NCBI RefSeq assembly: GCF_020497125.1
Contig: NC_059080.1
Span: forward strand, 69,360,618-69,424,617
DNA length: 64,000 nt
Source of the DNA: Mauremys mutica
Lineage: Eukaryota > Chordata > Testudines > Geoemydidae
Direction of reading: 5' to 3'
Shown here: positions 9,816-22,825 of the stretch, piece after piece
Layout: every line of letters begins with the position of its first letter
Numbering within the stretch: the first letter of the stretch is position 1
Program-made: the position numbers and the translations under genes
Notes under the pieces: generated by a model
What the model was told of the DNA's origin: nothing
The model's input: only the letters and a program-made list of their open reading frames with translations
The model's database searches: none

Positions 9816-12800
9816 TTTTTTTTCCAATGCAATATTGTGCCTATTTTAAGAATAAGGCATCTGGAAGCAGCTACCGGTGCTCAGCTCTTCTGCTAAGTCT
9901 TGCGGCCCAACTGAAGAAGTGCCTTAAAACCACAGTTTTGCCCTAAGACAGTTATCATGCCAAGAAAACATCTTGCACTTTTTAGATGTGATCTTGCTCT
10001 GCTTTTTTGGCAGCCCAGTAATGTTTTTGCAGCATTGACTGTTAGAATCTAATGAGCCATCTTGTGGTGTTCTGCAGTCTGGACAGCTTTTTTTCCCTTT
10101 TTTGTTCAGCATGTGTTTTTAATTTACATGTCTCCCTTATGGATTTCACTCGTGATTTCTTTTACTTGGTCTCCAAATAGGGGGAGGGTAACTTTCTAAA
10201 AAGCAAAACTAATGAACCTGCCTTGTTGATGGCAAATAATATTCACATGCACAAGGCTCTCTATTCAATTAAATGCAAAGTTAGCAAAAAAAACAACCCA
10301 AAGTGTGTATAAATTGTTTGATCTGCATTTGTCAAGCTGTAACAGTGTGTTTGAAAACACATCTTCTGACTGGTATTTCGAGCTATAGTCTTTAGAAAAA
10401 TCTTTTGATTAGTAGCATATGTATTTTATTACTTGAAAGATTAATACTGTACCTTAAATGAAATTAAAATGTGAGTAGTAACTACATGAGCTAAATACTT
10501 TAAGTACAAGTCGTTTTCATTTTCATTCAGTGAAATGCTGGTAGGCAAACTTCTTTTTAACTTTTATGCTCCTTTAATCATCACTGTTATTTTCTTTTTA
10601 TTTTATTTGACTGAATTAAAAAAACATCATAGCCTTATGGAAAAGTTCTATAAAATTTAGTGGAAAGCTACCAACTTTCTTTAGAGTTTTAGAACAATCC
10701 TATAGGATTTAATAGAGAATTATAGCCTTTCTGCAGAGAATCCTACCGAAAACATTAAAGAAATATCACTCTTATATTCTGAAGGATTTCAGAGGAAATT
10801 TTATAAAATCCTAAAACTTTTGTAAGACCCAGATATTGATTTCATATCCCTTTAGTCTGCAGGACTTTCCACAAGGGTAAGAAATGGAGGACAAAGCAAT
10901 CAAAGAGTTCTTGTCAAGAAATCCTAATTACTTACACATGTGAATGCACTGACTAATTTAAGGCAAGCAATTAGTTCTCTAATTGTGCTGAACATGCAAT
11001 TACATTTTTTTAAATAGATGACCATCCCTCTTAGATCACCCTCGTTGTTTTTCTGCTGACATTTAGGCTTTCATTAGGCTTATGTTCCACTTTCAGCAGG
11101 TGGCACTAAAGAAAAGTGCAATTGCATGACTAGTTTAATTATTGCAGGTTGTCACTCCTTCAACTCAGACACATCTTAGAGACTTTAGCCCATAGTTTTT
11201 GTTACGAAATAAGCACTCATCTGTGTTCTTGGAAGTTTTCACCAGAACAATGACACATCCTCTCTCTTCAACACTATTTTTTTTTCTCTGAGACAGAAAT
11301 ATATTTCATTTTTACATTTGTTAAGATGAGGTAAAATGTACAATGCAAGGACAGTGACTGGTGTTGGGTGCCCTGTAATTCACAACAACCCATCTTAGTG
11401 CTCTAATTAATTAGAAGAAATCTGTGTTACATGTTAACAATCATTTATCACTTGACGTGGAATGTTATGTTGACTTAATATCTCAAAGAGATGCAGCTAA
11501 ACAATACAGATCACTTACTTTACCATACTGACATTTAATCTTTTGTCAAGCTGTATAGCAAATTAGGAGCAGTTTGGCTAGCTCTGAATGGATGAACACA
11601 CACACAGGGAATATATGGAAACCTTTATTCTCACTGAATACCATTTTACTCCTTAAGCAGTAACAGTGAAATCAATAGGGCTGCTCATGGTGCAAAATAT
11701 TTCTCAATATGAGTAAGGTTATCACAATCTGGCCCTTAGTGATTATGAAAATGTGGAGTTATTACCACTGGCTTGAGCCAAGCATCGCAAACACAAATAT
11801 TGTGGCATGGTAGCTTTAGCAACTGCAGCTCAATCTTGATCCTGCTACCATTCCGTGCCTGGATTTGTCATTCACAGAGACTGCCAATTATAACAATTTT
11901 GGCCAAAGGCTAGGGTCATTCTAAGATGTGCAAAAATGAAACCAGAAAACTGAAACAGGAAAGTCATTATAATGTCAGCTAGATTACACTTAAAGCCAGA
12001 CTGTGGCTGGCACTTACTTGGGTGCTCAAGGGAAAGAAGGATATAAGCCATCCTAAAAGAGGCAGGGAGAAGATGGAGACATGCCCACCTCATATGCTGC
12101 ACACCCAGTCAGTTGATTTGGCAATCCATAAAGGGAAGGACACAGTGGACCCTCCAAAGAGGCAGTGCAGTGGTTACCCATCTTAAAAGCTCCAGGAATT
12201 GTAGTGCCTCCTTAAGTCACAATGATTCCAGGTACTTTGACCTGGGTTAAAGTAGCCCCACAAGCCAGGGTGAGCCAGGGCATTAGTGACAAAATCTGAT
12301 CCCCAGCATTCTAATCTCAGTTAGAGTGGTATGAATCCAGAGTAACTCCATGGATGCCAGTAGAGTTACTGGGGAATTATATTGGTGTAATTGAGACCAG
12401 AATCTGCCCATCTTAGTTAGAACAATATTTACATTCAGCTGTTACCAGTATTGCCCACTCGGCCCAGCAGATGAGTCAGACCAGATGCAAATGTTGAAAT
12501 GTCACATGGGGAACATATTTATGAGCAAGCTGACAACACATCAAACAGAACAGGAAACAGTAAACCTGTTTCCTGCCAAGCTATCTAAAATCAGCTGTAT
12601 AATCTGCAATTATGTCTCACTACTTTTTCATTACCTCAATCTTAGAGCAAAATTAACTGTTAATTTATGCTGAATGGAGCAGCAGTGTCACTGCTTGGTC
12701 ATGGCTTGGAGATTTTTTTTCCCCTTAAACAAAAATATTTCTAAAACTTCCTTGCAAATAAACACTAGCAGAACTAATTTTGTGTTACTAGCTGCAGGGA

Positions 12801-13004
12801 TAATTCTGCAATCCTTATCAGGGCAAGAGTCAAGACTGCATCATTTGGCCTTATTATTAGCAAATCAGCATATGGGATTGTATGAATGGATGATTCCTGA
12901 ATGTCGTCTTTAAGAAGGAGAGGTCTCCAATGAAACTGTAAAGGATAGATAATGGAGAGGGTCTAATTACTAGTCTGTCACTGCTACTGAGTAATGGCAG
13001 TAGG
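9816..13004. other. Anonymous DNA with faint ancient repeats
   Basis: AT-rich. About 12290-12410 carries an old palindrome-like repeat around paired GAGTAACTCCATGG and AGAGTTACT blocks, of the same kind as others listed across the window. Nothing else is recognised. Confidence 0.55.
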
Positions 13005-13191
13005 AGGGAGGGATAGCGCAGTGGTTTGAGCATTGGCCTACTAAACCCAGGGTTGTGAGTTCAATCCTTACAGGGGCCACTTAGGGATCTGGGGCAAAAA
13101 TTGGTCCTGCTAGTGAAGGCAGGGGGCTGGACTCAATGACCTTTCAAGGTCCCTTCCAGTTCTAGGAGATTGGTATATCTCCAATTATTAC
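13005..13191 (+). repeat. tRNA-derived SINE with CR1-like tail
   Basis: Same subtype as 9629-9815, with A box (one change, ATAGCGCAG), B box GGTTGTGAGTTCAATCC and the tail CTCCAATTATT. Confidence 0.85.
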
Positions 13192-14509
13192 CTTTTTTTA
13201 TTACTGGCCTCACTTAGGGCAAAGATTTCAATGGGGATCTTCACAAGGCACAGAGTTATAGTTGTAATCAGAGCTCTTTGTAAAAGCAGGGACTAAATAT
13301 TTAGCTGGTCAGAAACGGAAACCATTTTTTTCTGCAAACATTTCACTGCATCTTGTGGGGAAAGATTTCTTCAGCAAAAAACTTTCCAACCAGCTTCAGT
13401 TGTAAGTGACATGACTTTAGAAATTTCAACATGCACATCACAATAGCATTAGAGCTGACCGGCCCAATCCTATTCTCATTGAAGTCTATGTTAAAACTCC
13501 CCTGGACTTCAATGGGAGCACAAGGTAGGTAGGCCTTTTCAAGCAGAGACCAATCCTACAATCCTTGCACAGAATTCCCACAGACTCCAGTGACAGTTTA
13601 GATAAAAGGGTTTTTTACCAAAACCTAAAACTAAACAGAACATTTGTTCATAAAATGGGGGGGGGCGGGGGACATGTGTTGTGCTTTAAACTTGTAGTAG
13701 CAAATATAAATGCTAAAACCATATGCTGGAAAAAGCACTGGAGCCTATGTGCCATTGGCCTATGAAAGCGTAACACTGCTTGTGTTTAAACCCATGTTTC
13801 TTAAAGTGTGAATGTTATTTGAACACTCGTGATAAACATGCTAGTGAGGGGACAGGGCCAGATTTCCAGAAGTGCTGAGTGCTAATGATGCCTGCAGGGT
13901 TTAACCATACCAGCAAACTTCAGTTTATAAAATTCTGCCACCTACAATCATTGCACTAAGCTCCAGCACTCATCCACAGATTGGCAAAGAAACCAAAAAC
14001 CAGATTTCTGTTTTAGAAACAGGAATCTCGTGCTTGAGCCCTTAGCACTGAGACTTGGGATTTCCTCAGGTTAGTGCAACTCAAAAATGCATCAGCAAAT
14101 GAGAAGCGGAGAAACATACTCACAAGCATCAAAGGCTTAACAGCAAGAACACAACTTCAAGAGCTTGTTTTAGTGGAAGCAAATCACAATACCCAACAGC
14201 ATGAGGTTTAAATAACAAAGTGTGTCTGTTCCAAAAGAGGTTCTCTATATGTTATATTACTTTAAGGAATATAAATTGAGACCGGGTAGCTATTTATTTT
14301 ACATGAATATTTATGTACTTGTCCAGGCTTTCATTAAAACAAGAAAACTTCGTATATCAAGGCATTCCACCACCATGTAATAAATATGGAGCTTTTGAAA
14401 CACTAAAGGAGCATGAATATAAAAAATGGATGAGTATATTTTTCCCCTTTCAAAAAGATGCATTAGCTATTATTTGAATTACATTTCAACATCTTATAAA
14501 TATATATTA
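13192..14509. other. Anonymous DNA
   Basis: About 13450-13520 carries two half-copies of the GACTTCAATGGGAG-type ancient repeat. A GGGGGGGCGGGGG run lies near 13660. No gene is seen. Confidence 0.55.
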
Positions 14510-15010
14510 TAATGATATTAGCAATTATTTATATAGAACCATATAATCATTTGGCACTTGACACTCAGAGAAAGACATTCCCAGACCCAAAGAGGTTACA
14601 ATCTACGCTAGGCAACACAAAGACATACAATAGACAACATGACACACACCAATGGTTTAGTTAACGGTCAGTTAAAAGAAGGAGTGGAGAGATTAGTAGC
14701 TTGGGGAACAAGGAAGGAAGAATTCCTGGAAGAAGTGGGTTTTAAGAGAGATTATGAAGAAGGGCAGGAAGAGATAGGGTGCTTGTCTGGCAGAGATAGG
14801 GTGCATGTGGCAGACTGTACCACATGTATAAAAAAGCATGAATGAAGGCTCAAAGCTGAATGGGAGAAAGAGACAAAGGAGAGATGATCAGGAGGCACAA
14901 GAGCAGCAGTCTGGGGAACAGAAGGAGAGGAGAGCCAATAAGTGGATGTTCGATGTTCAAGTGTGCGGATCATATAAGTGTAACATACAGGCAATGTGAG
15001 ACAAATATGG
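14510..15010. repeat. Old LINE 3' end-like repeat (L2 type)
   Basis: The block AGACCCAAAGAGGTTACAATC (14583-14603) and the bases before it resemble a motif also seen at 53960-53990 and, weaker, 52415-52440, and typical of L2-type LINE 3' ends in amniotes. The purine-rich sequence after it has several GAAGG and GAGA runs. Family placement is inference. Confidence 0.4.
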
Positions 15011-15669
15011 AGGGCTGTCATTGCAAGAGCAACTAAAATACATGGCAGATTTCCTTTTTAACAAGGAGCATTAGGTACAGCATTCCATTGCCACACCTGC
15101 CCTCGTATGTTCTGACTGGAGGGGTACATAGTGACTGAAGGGAGACATTCCATCAGGGACTGGTGCTCCTACACTTATCCTTATTGACATACTTTTAAAT
15201 AAACCAGGTGAAAGGTGTTTTTCTTATGTCCACATCCTTTTTTAAGTACTATATCTGCTTGGGTCATCCATAGTTTTCCATTCTCCGAACAAGCACAGAC
15301 CCTCACTGCATCTACTAAATTATATGAGGTCCAACTCTATACAAACTTTATGGAGTAATCAAAATCTTTGGGACCGTATTTGACTCCAAGAAGGAAGTGG
15401 CAGGGGACTTTAAGAGAGGGACTACAGTACTTCTTCAGGTTTAAATATACTGTGGCTACTTTGTGAAGGCTTCCTGAAGCTGCTGCCAAACTACAGAATA
15501 TTATTTGATTAGGAACAAGAATAAGCTAAATCTCTGTTCATGCATTTCTTGAACTTCAGCTTTATCAGATCCCCCTAAATTCTCAGATACAGACAGTGTT
15601 TTAGCTATGTGATTCTCATTAAGTTTAATGGGAGTTATGAGACTAAATCCTGATAACATTGCTTTAAAT
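15011..15669. other. Anonymous DNA
   Basis: No gene, RNA or clear repeat recognised between the old LINE fragment and the hAT element. Confidence 0.5.
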
Positions 15670-15677
15670 ATGTAGGG

Positions 15678-16370
15678 CAGGGGTGGCCAACCTGAGTCTG
15701 AGAAGGAGCCAGAATTTACCAATGTACATTGCCATAAAGCCACAGTAATACGTCAGCAGTCCCGCATCAGCTCCCAGTGCCTCCCACCCACTGGCAGCCC
15801 CACTGATCAGTGCCTGCCACACAGGGGTGGCTCCAGGCACCAGCACGCCAAGCACGTGCCTGGAGCGGCAAGCCACGGGGGGCGCTCTGCCGGTCGCCGC
15901 GAGGGCGGCAGGCAGGTTGCCTTCAGCGGCATGCCTGCGGAGGGTCCACTGGTCCCGCAGCTTCGGCGGACCTCCTGCAGGCATGCCGCCGAATCCGCGG
16001 GACCAGGGACCTCCCGCAGGCAAGCCGCCAAAGACAGCCTGCCTGCCGTGCTTGGGGCGGCAAAATACCTAGAGCCGCCCCTGCTGCCACCTCCCTCCCC
16101 ACACCTCCCGATCAGCTGTTTCGTGGTGTGCAGGAGGCTCTGGGGAGGAGGAGGAGCGAGGGAACGTCAGGCTCGGGGGGTGGGGGGGGAAGAGGTGGAG
16201 TAGGGGCAGGGCCTGTGGCAGAGCCAAGGGTTGAGCAGTGAGCACCCCTCCGCACATTGGAAAGTTGGCACCTGTAGCTCCAGCCCCGGAGTTGGTGCCT
16301 ATACAAGAAGCCGCATATTAACTTCTGAAGAGCTGCATGTGGCTCCAGAGCCAGGGGTTGGCCACCCCTG
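15678..16370. mobile_element. hAT non-autonomous element (outer of a nested pair)
   Basis: The ends form inverted repeats: CAGGGGTGGCCAACC at 15678 and GGTTGGCCACCCCTG ending at 16370. The flanks ATGTAGGG (15670-15677) and ATGCAGGG (16371-16378) match at 7 of 8 bases, the 8-bp duplication expected for hAT insertion. It carries no transposase and is interrupted by a second hAT element at 15822-16083. Confidence 0.85.
15822..16083. mobile_element. hAT MITE nested inside another hAT
   Basis: Begins CAGGGGTGGCTCCAGGCA and ends CTAGAGCCGCCCCTG, with flanks CTGCCACA (15814-15821) and CTGCCACC (16084-16091), 7 of 8 identical. GC-rich body with several CCGCGGG-like palindromic blocks. It must be younger than the element it sits in. 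The overlapping long open frames on both strands are not genes. Confidence 0.82.
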
Positions 16371-16378
16371 ATGCAGGG

Positions 16379-17108
16379 ATTTGTATTATCCAAATAAGAT
16401 ACACAAGTCAAACTCATGTTCCATGACTTGGCCTCAACCAGTGTTTGTAGATGAAATTGTTTGATTAAATGGTGTCAGTAAGTGCAGAAACACAATGCAA
16501 TAACACAGTTTCCAGGGTAAAATGATTTACATCTGGGGCAAAGTCCAGTCAATGCTTTAAAATGAGTTTTGAGCTTTGGAATACACAGATGCTTCTTACA
16601 GACTGAATTTCAATATAGAATAATATTTTACTTCCATACTTTCTCTGTTCTACATTTGTTCTCCATATGCCAATGGGATGATGGATTGTCTGCCAGGGAT
16701 TCATCAACAAAAGAAAAGGAAATAAATGTTCAGGTACTGTGAATGGGGCCATCTGATAGCTCAGAACATATTTTAGTACACATTGCAAATATAAGAATGG
16801 GAAAACACCTATACTGATCATGTGCTATTCTGAAAGAAGTATTGAAGTCTATTCATGATTATACTATTTATTGATGAATAAATTTGTATGCAGAATCATG
16901 AAAGTCAGAATTGAAAACAAATCATTTACTCATCCAAGTTACCTCCCTGCCAATGCACGATGGTACTGTGCAGTACATTTTGCCATATTTTGTTCAGTCT
17001 AGATATAAAAATCCCAAATAACTAGGCTTCTTTAAGTGAGAGAGTTCTTCCACCTAATGCATCCACCATCAGGAAGATTCCTCTACTATTCTGCCTAAAG
17101 TTTTTTTT
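16379..17108. other. Anonymous DNA
   Basis: No recognisable gene or element. Confidence 0.5.
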
Positions 17109-17355
17109 CCTCCTGCTGATGATAGCTCATCTCAATTGATTAGACTCTTCCTGTTGGTATGCATACTTCCACCTTTTCATGTTCTCTGTATGTATAAATG
17201 TCTCCTGTCTGTGTATTCCATTCTATGCATCCGAAGAAGTGAGCTGCAGCTCACGAAAGCTCATGCTAAAATAAATTTGTTAGTCTTTAAGGTGCCACAA
17301 GTACTCCTGTTCTTTTTGCAGATACAGACTAACATGGCTGCTACTCTGAAATTTA
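17109..17355 (+). mobile_element. Penelope-like element, 3' end fragment
   Basis: Matches, in the opposite orientation, the terminal region of the Penelope-like copy at 21687-22825. Shared features are CAATTGATTAGACTCTTCCTG, CATCCGAAGAAGTGAGCTG and the terminal GTTAGTCTTTAAGGTGCC. It retains only the terminal 250 bp, without coding sequence. Confidence 0.75.
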
Positions 17356-20300
17356 ACATACAGTTAACCTTAAATGTTCCTGCTAGCTTTCAGATAAGAC
17401 CAACAGTCTTATCTCTGACTATCCTCTTGTTTAACCACATCATATTGACTATATTTTCACATATGTTTAGGAAATGAATATGCATGCTTTATAAAACACT
17501 GGTGAGCCCAATTGTATTCTTACTTATCTCACTGTAACTTAGGAGTTAATATATTTAAGTCAGAGGAGATACACTTGTTATAAACTGATGTAAGTGGGAA
17601 CAAGATCAGGTACCCCTACCAGAAAACAATTTCCACATAGCAGGCAATGACATGTTCAAACAATGAGATATTCAAAGAATCAACATCTACTATATTAACC
17701 GAAACCAAGAACAATAGAGCAAGGAAAAAAAAAGTTTCAGTGCTAAACATATTTAGTCATTCCTGTTTCAGAAATAGACATTTCTATTTTATTCTTGTTG
17801 ATAAATGATTACATTTAGAAAGGAAGCTTTTTCCCCTATTGTATCTAACTCAGTTGCATTCATTAAATTTCATTATATCTACATCATTTAATTTAGGTCA
17901 ACATGTCAAAGGAACCTAGAATCATGTTTGCTTTAAGTCAGTCGACATTACCCTCAAAGATGAGAAAGGCAAACAAGCCAATTTCAGACTCAGTGATAGA
18001 AAAGCTTTTTACTACTTATATATAATATGGAATTCAGAATTTGGAGGGAATTATGTGTATTCCACACACAGAGCAAATAAATGGTTCTATGCCAATATAT
18101 CTTGCTACATTTTGGTGTTATTTTTATATACACCCACACATACATCACTAAAATAGAGAGATATAACAATATTATGCAGAGAATGTAATAAAGTTATTTT
18201 TGCTATTTTAAATGATAATAGTCATTTCCTTAAACGAGATTTTTACCCCTCTTTTGTTATTAGCCTGCATGAATGAATAGTGCTGTTTGAGATACTGAAA
18301 GAATCCTAAAGGAGTTTGGCACCCCACTCCAATTGAATTAGCCTCTTCTGGAAAATCCCAGTGATGATGGCTAAGATGCTGGAATGCTGCCAGTACAAGT
18401 CGTGTGTGTGCGTGTTATGAGTATATGTTTACTAATTTTATGTACTTGCTTAAGCTTTTAAAACAAACTCATATCACAGTATCTAAGGGCTTTAGCATTT
18501 TGTTCCAAAACAGCATACCAGTTAAAGCCTGATTTTGGCTGGTGTTGCATATATGTGAAGGAGCACTGGAAACCCCTTACCCCCATGCAAGTCCCGGGGA
18601 GCGCAAGTTGGGCTACTTAGCATTGCCTACAGCACTACAAGGGAATGGTCTTACTTTGTATTGTAAAGCACCATGTACGATATGTAAATGTTTAATAATA
18701 ATCAGCATGGAGCCCTTTCAAGCATCTATCACTTAGAAAAGATTACGTATCAAGGATACCAATTAACAGACTCCCCCCAAAAAAGTATTTAGACTACTGT
18801 TAAGTTTGTAAATACGTATCAATAAGATAAGGAGAAAAAAAATGAATGGAACATGTTAGACTTAGAAGGTTTAAAGGGAAAGGAGGAAAGAGAGAAAGCT
18901 AGTTCTGCAGGGTTCACAGATATTAATTGTCATTTTGCCCCAGTGCATTTCTGTATAGTGTTGTACGTGGCATTGACTGGCATTTGTGTTCTGTTTTGGA
19001 AGTGATATTAAATGTTTCATGCCAGTGAATTTATGAAAGGTGGGAAGATTCTGAAAGGTATAGCCTGGGAAAAGTGGGTCACACTGAGCAGACAGGTAAT
19101 GAGACTCAGATTGTGTAGTGAGCCCACAGTCTACCACAGAAAACAGGGACTCTGGGGATCTTGCTTTGCTCTGGGTTTTCTATTCAGAGATTTCGGAGCC
19201 TTTGTGGAGCAGAACCTAGCAACAGATCAAATGGAACATGGCTGTTTTGTGGATCAGGCCCCAGCAGTAGCTGTCTAATAGAGACTTCACTGTACAGGAC
19301 CTGACAGCAGCAGACATGGCAGAGCTCGCTTTGGGGAACCTGACCTTACAGCCATAGGACCTGGTGGTTCAGACTTCTGTGGGCTATACTGGGCAAGCTG
19401 AGGAGAGATGTCAGTGGTGTTTTACTCAAACAATGGCCTCAGCGGTAAAGGTATAAAGAAACAGACAGCAAATCGCTTCACATGATTCAGGCTTTAGGTA
19501 GTGCTCTATTTTGCCTAAGTACGAGAGACCACAATGGGTGAAATCCTGCCCACATTGAAATTAGTGACAAAATGCCTATTGATTTCAACAGCATCAATAT
19601 TTTACTCAGTGTATGTTTAGTTATCACCTTTGCTTGTTTCCGAGTTTATACCACAAACATAACACCTTTGCACATGAATTGCCTTTAAAATAAATCATTA
19701 CATTTTAAAAATAGTCTAAAAGCTAACATGTAGTATCTGCTCTAAGTTACAGAGTGCATTCTATATACACATAGAACAATATATTACCATACATTTCACA
19801 TATTGGAAGCATAGCACTAATACTATCTCAAATTATGTCTTACTGATTTCAATACATAATTGATATGAAGAGGACATTAGAATATTCTCAAAAGTGAAAA
19901 GCCCATTCACAGCTCATCTCTAGAATAACCTATGTACCCAAAAGTGTTCAAATCAACATTGTACCTTCCAAATATCATAAATTCACAATACAAATTCCAT
20001 TCACGTAAGCATATTTGTAATGACTCTGAAGTTAATGGGCTTTACCCGAGTATGGACCAAATAAACACTGAATAAGGACATCAGGATTTGACCTAGGGGT
20101 ATTTGTACTACCCAAGCTCAATGTCTTATTATTTTGAATACTAGCAGGTTATGTGTTCTTGTTGATACTGTCATCTGAAAACTGATCACTTTTTCTACAA
20201 ATGATAATGTGCACAGCTTTGTTTTCACACATTGCAAGAGAACGAAAGGAGAAAGAAATATGTAGCACAGGTGTATTGAGGAAACCACTATATTTAGAAG

Positions 20301-21686
20301 CGGTAACTACTTCAGAATTAAAAGTTAGACCTAAAACTAAAAATCCCCAGCAACCTGTGAACTCACCACATTAAAGGAATTTGTATTACTCATTAAAAAC
20401 CCACTACTCAGAATATACATTTGAAGCATGAGTATTCCAAAGAATCATTAAAGTGGAATTCAGGCACAGGACAAACAGTGTGAGAGAGAAACCTAACATT
20501 CTGTTATAAGAAACAGAACCAAAAGGCCAGAGAGGTCACTAAATACCATAACCATCTGCACTGGGCTGCACACAGTACAATGGAAAGGAATTTCTGCCAG
20601 TACAAATGGCACGTGGAACAAGATCCCGATTCCATACTGCTATTTACCCAGCTAGCTAATGTAAGAGAGATGAGAGGAGAAATCACTTAGGGCTCATTAA
20701 AATGAAGGGTAAATGTCAACCACTCCAACCTGCCTGGATAAACTGTCAGCCACTGATTTTGTTTGGAAAATGGAAGAGCGCCGCAAAGATACAAGATATT
20801 TGGCTAATACGTTAGCAATCCAGCAATACCATCTGCAGATGTGTGTCATGTCTAATATTAGCTATTATAACAGGAGCTCCCACCTAAGTATTACTATAAC
20901 TACACATACAAACTGAGCGACAGACAAATTAACTTGCTATTTGTGTAAACAATTACCCAACTTGCATGGACAATTATAGTTAACTTGTGCCTAGCAAATT
21001 CAAAACAAGTTTACATATTTAAGACAAAGTAACAAAGTTTGCAACATTTTTGGAACTTTGTTTTAAGAAGAAATGTGTGGAATATTTTAAGCAAATTGTT
21101 TAAACTTGACTGTTTCATTGAGCAGATTTGTAAATTGCATTTGTTTTAATTATAAAGAATTAAAATAAAAGAAATAATTAAGCATTTTGCAATTATTGGA
21201 ACAGTATGAGTAATATTACAGAGCTTTCAGACAGCATGGTAGGTTTCTGGAAAAAAAGCTTGTGCAACTAATGCAGAATACGTTAATGTTGAAATATTAT
21301 GTTCTCTAAAACATGCCAAGAAGTGTTGCACATACACTTGTCCTTCAATCTCTGCTTCCTCATTCACCATTTTTGGGCACTAGAGAAGTCTCTGATTTAC
21401 ATAATATAACTCCAAATAATAAATACAAATTCACACGTCTTCCCAGATTACTCAGAGACACTTTCCTGTGCCTCCAGTACATGAACAGCATATCGTGCTG
21501 AGTTTTAAATGGCCCTTGACATTTTATTTTCAATGACAGATAAAAGAGTATGAAAAGGAAATGGACATTTTTTAATTTTAGTTTTTAATTTTTTAATTTT
21601 TTTTTTAAACAGTGGTTGGAGGAACAGCAGCCTCTGTTCCTGAGTAAAGGTAAAGCAGATCACCTAGGAAGAAAACAATAAATGTG
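17356..21686. other. Anonymous AT-rich DNA
   Basis: More than 4 kb with no supported gene, RNA or complete element. Faint traces of ancient repeats occur near 19530-19600 and 20015-20060. An AT-only low-complexity run lies at 21571-21608. Confidence 0.55.
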
Positions 21687-21852
21687 AGAAGAACAGGAGT
21701 ACTTGTGGCACCTTAGAGACTAACAAATTTATTTCAGCATGAGCTTTCATGAGCTACAGCTCACTTCTTCGGATGCATAGAATGGAACACACAGACAGGA
21801 GATATTTATACATACAGAGAACATGAAAAGGTGGAAGTACGCATACCAACAG

Positions 21853-22211
21853 GAAGAGGGATAGCTCAGTGGTTTGAGCATTGGCCTGCTAAACCCAGGG
21901 TTGTGAGTTCAATCCTTACGGGGGCCACTTAGGGATCTGGGGCAAAATGAGTACTTGGTCCTGCTAGTGAAGGCAGAGGGCTGGACTCAATGACCTTTCA
22001 AGGTCCCTTCCAGTTCTAGGAGATAGGATATCTCTATTTATAAAATTGTGGGGGTGAGAGATAGCTCAGTGGTTTGAGCATTGGCCTGCTAAACCCAGGG
22101 TTGTGAGTTCAATCCTTGAGGGGGCCATTTGGGGATTGGTCCTGCTTTGAGCAGGGGGTTGGACTAGATGATTTCTTGAGGTCCCTTCCAACCCTAATAT
22201 TCTATGAAGAG
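21853..22211 (+). repeat. SINE dimer with GAAGAG target duplication
   Basis: The Penelope-like sequence is split between GAAGAG (21853-21858) and GAAGAG (22206-22211); removing one copy and the insert restores the uninterrupted sequence seen at 17140-17155 on the other strand. The insert holds two tRNA-derived SINEs head to tail: 21859 to about 22048, the long subtype with a TGGTCCTGCTAGTG block, and about 22049-22205, a shorter subtype ending TTCTAT. Both have A and B boxes. Confidence 0.88.
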
Positions 22212-22320
22212 TCTAATCAATTGAGATGAGATATCATCAGCAGGAGAAAAATAACTTTTGAAGTGATAATTAAGATGACCCATAGAAGGTGTGAGGAGAA
22301 CTTAACATAGGGAAATAGAT

Positions 22321-22790
22321 TCAATTAGTGTAATGACCCAACCATTCCCAGTCTCTGTTTAAGCCTGAGTTAATTGTATCTAATTTGCATAATAATTCAA
22401 GTTCAGCAGTTTCTCTTTGGAGTCTGTTTTTGAAGTTTTTTTGTTGCAAAATTGCCACCTTCAAGTCTGTCACTGAGTGGTTAGAGAGGTTGAAGCGTTC
22501 TCCCACTGGTTTTTGAATGTTATGATTCCTGATGTCAGATTTGTGTCCATTTATTCTTTTGCATACAGACTGTCCGGTTTGGCCAATGTACATTGCAGAG
22601 GGGCATTGCTGGCACATGATGGCATATATCACGTTGGTAGATGTGCAGGTGAACGAGCCCCTGATGGCGTGGCTGATGTGATTAGGTCCTATGATGGTGT
22701 GACTTGAATAGATATGTGAACAGAGCTGGCATCGGGCTTTGTTGCAAGGATAGGTTCCTGGGTTAGTGTTTATGTTGTATGATGTGTGGT
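22321..22790 (-). pseudogene. GIY-YIG endonuclease domain of a Penelope-like element
   Basis: The minus-strand frame reads through the GIY-YIG signature (IYAIMCQQC ... AMYIGQTG, about 22565-22632) and on to a C-terminal stop at 22321. Upstream a cysteine/histidine cluster (CNKARCQLCSH, about 22715-22750) matches the zinc-binding segment that precedes GIY-YIG in Penelope-like proteins. The first codon of the open stretch at 22632 is GTG and is internal, not a start. The enzyme nicks target DNA for reverse transcription in the family; here the RT is absent, so this is a fragment, though the endonuclease part itself is unbroken. Confidence 0.8.
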
Positions 22791-22825
22791 TGCTGGTATT
22801 TGCTTCAGGTTGGGAGGCAAAGAAT

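Larger units (their letters stand above)
21687..22825 (-). mobile_element. Penelope-like retroelement, 3' half, split by SINEs
   Basis: On the minus strand this copy holds the GIY-YIG endonuclease part and 3' end of a Penelope-like element. The 3' end matches 17109-17355. It is interrupted by a 347-bp SINE dimer at 21859-22205. The 5' part with reverse transcriptase is missing, and the left boundary near 22825 is approximate. Confidence 0.82.

Noticed and set aside
15664..16241. Several overlapping 100-140 codon frames on both strands, rich in Ala, Gly, Pro and Arg
   Set aside because: They fall within the nested hAT elements; GC-rich palindromic sequence opens frames on both strands, and no domain is present.
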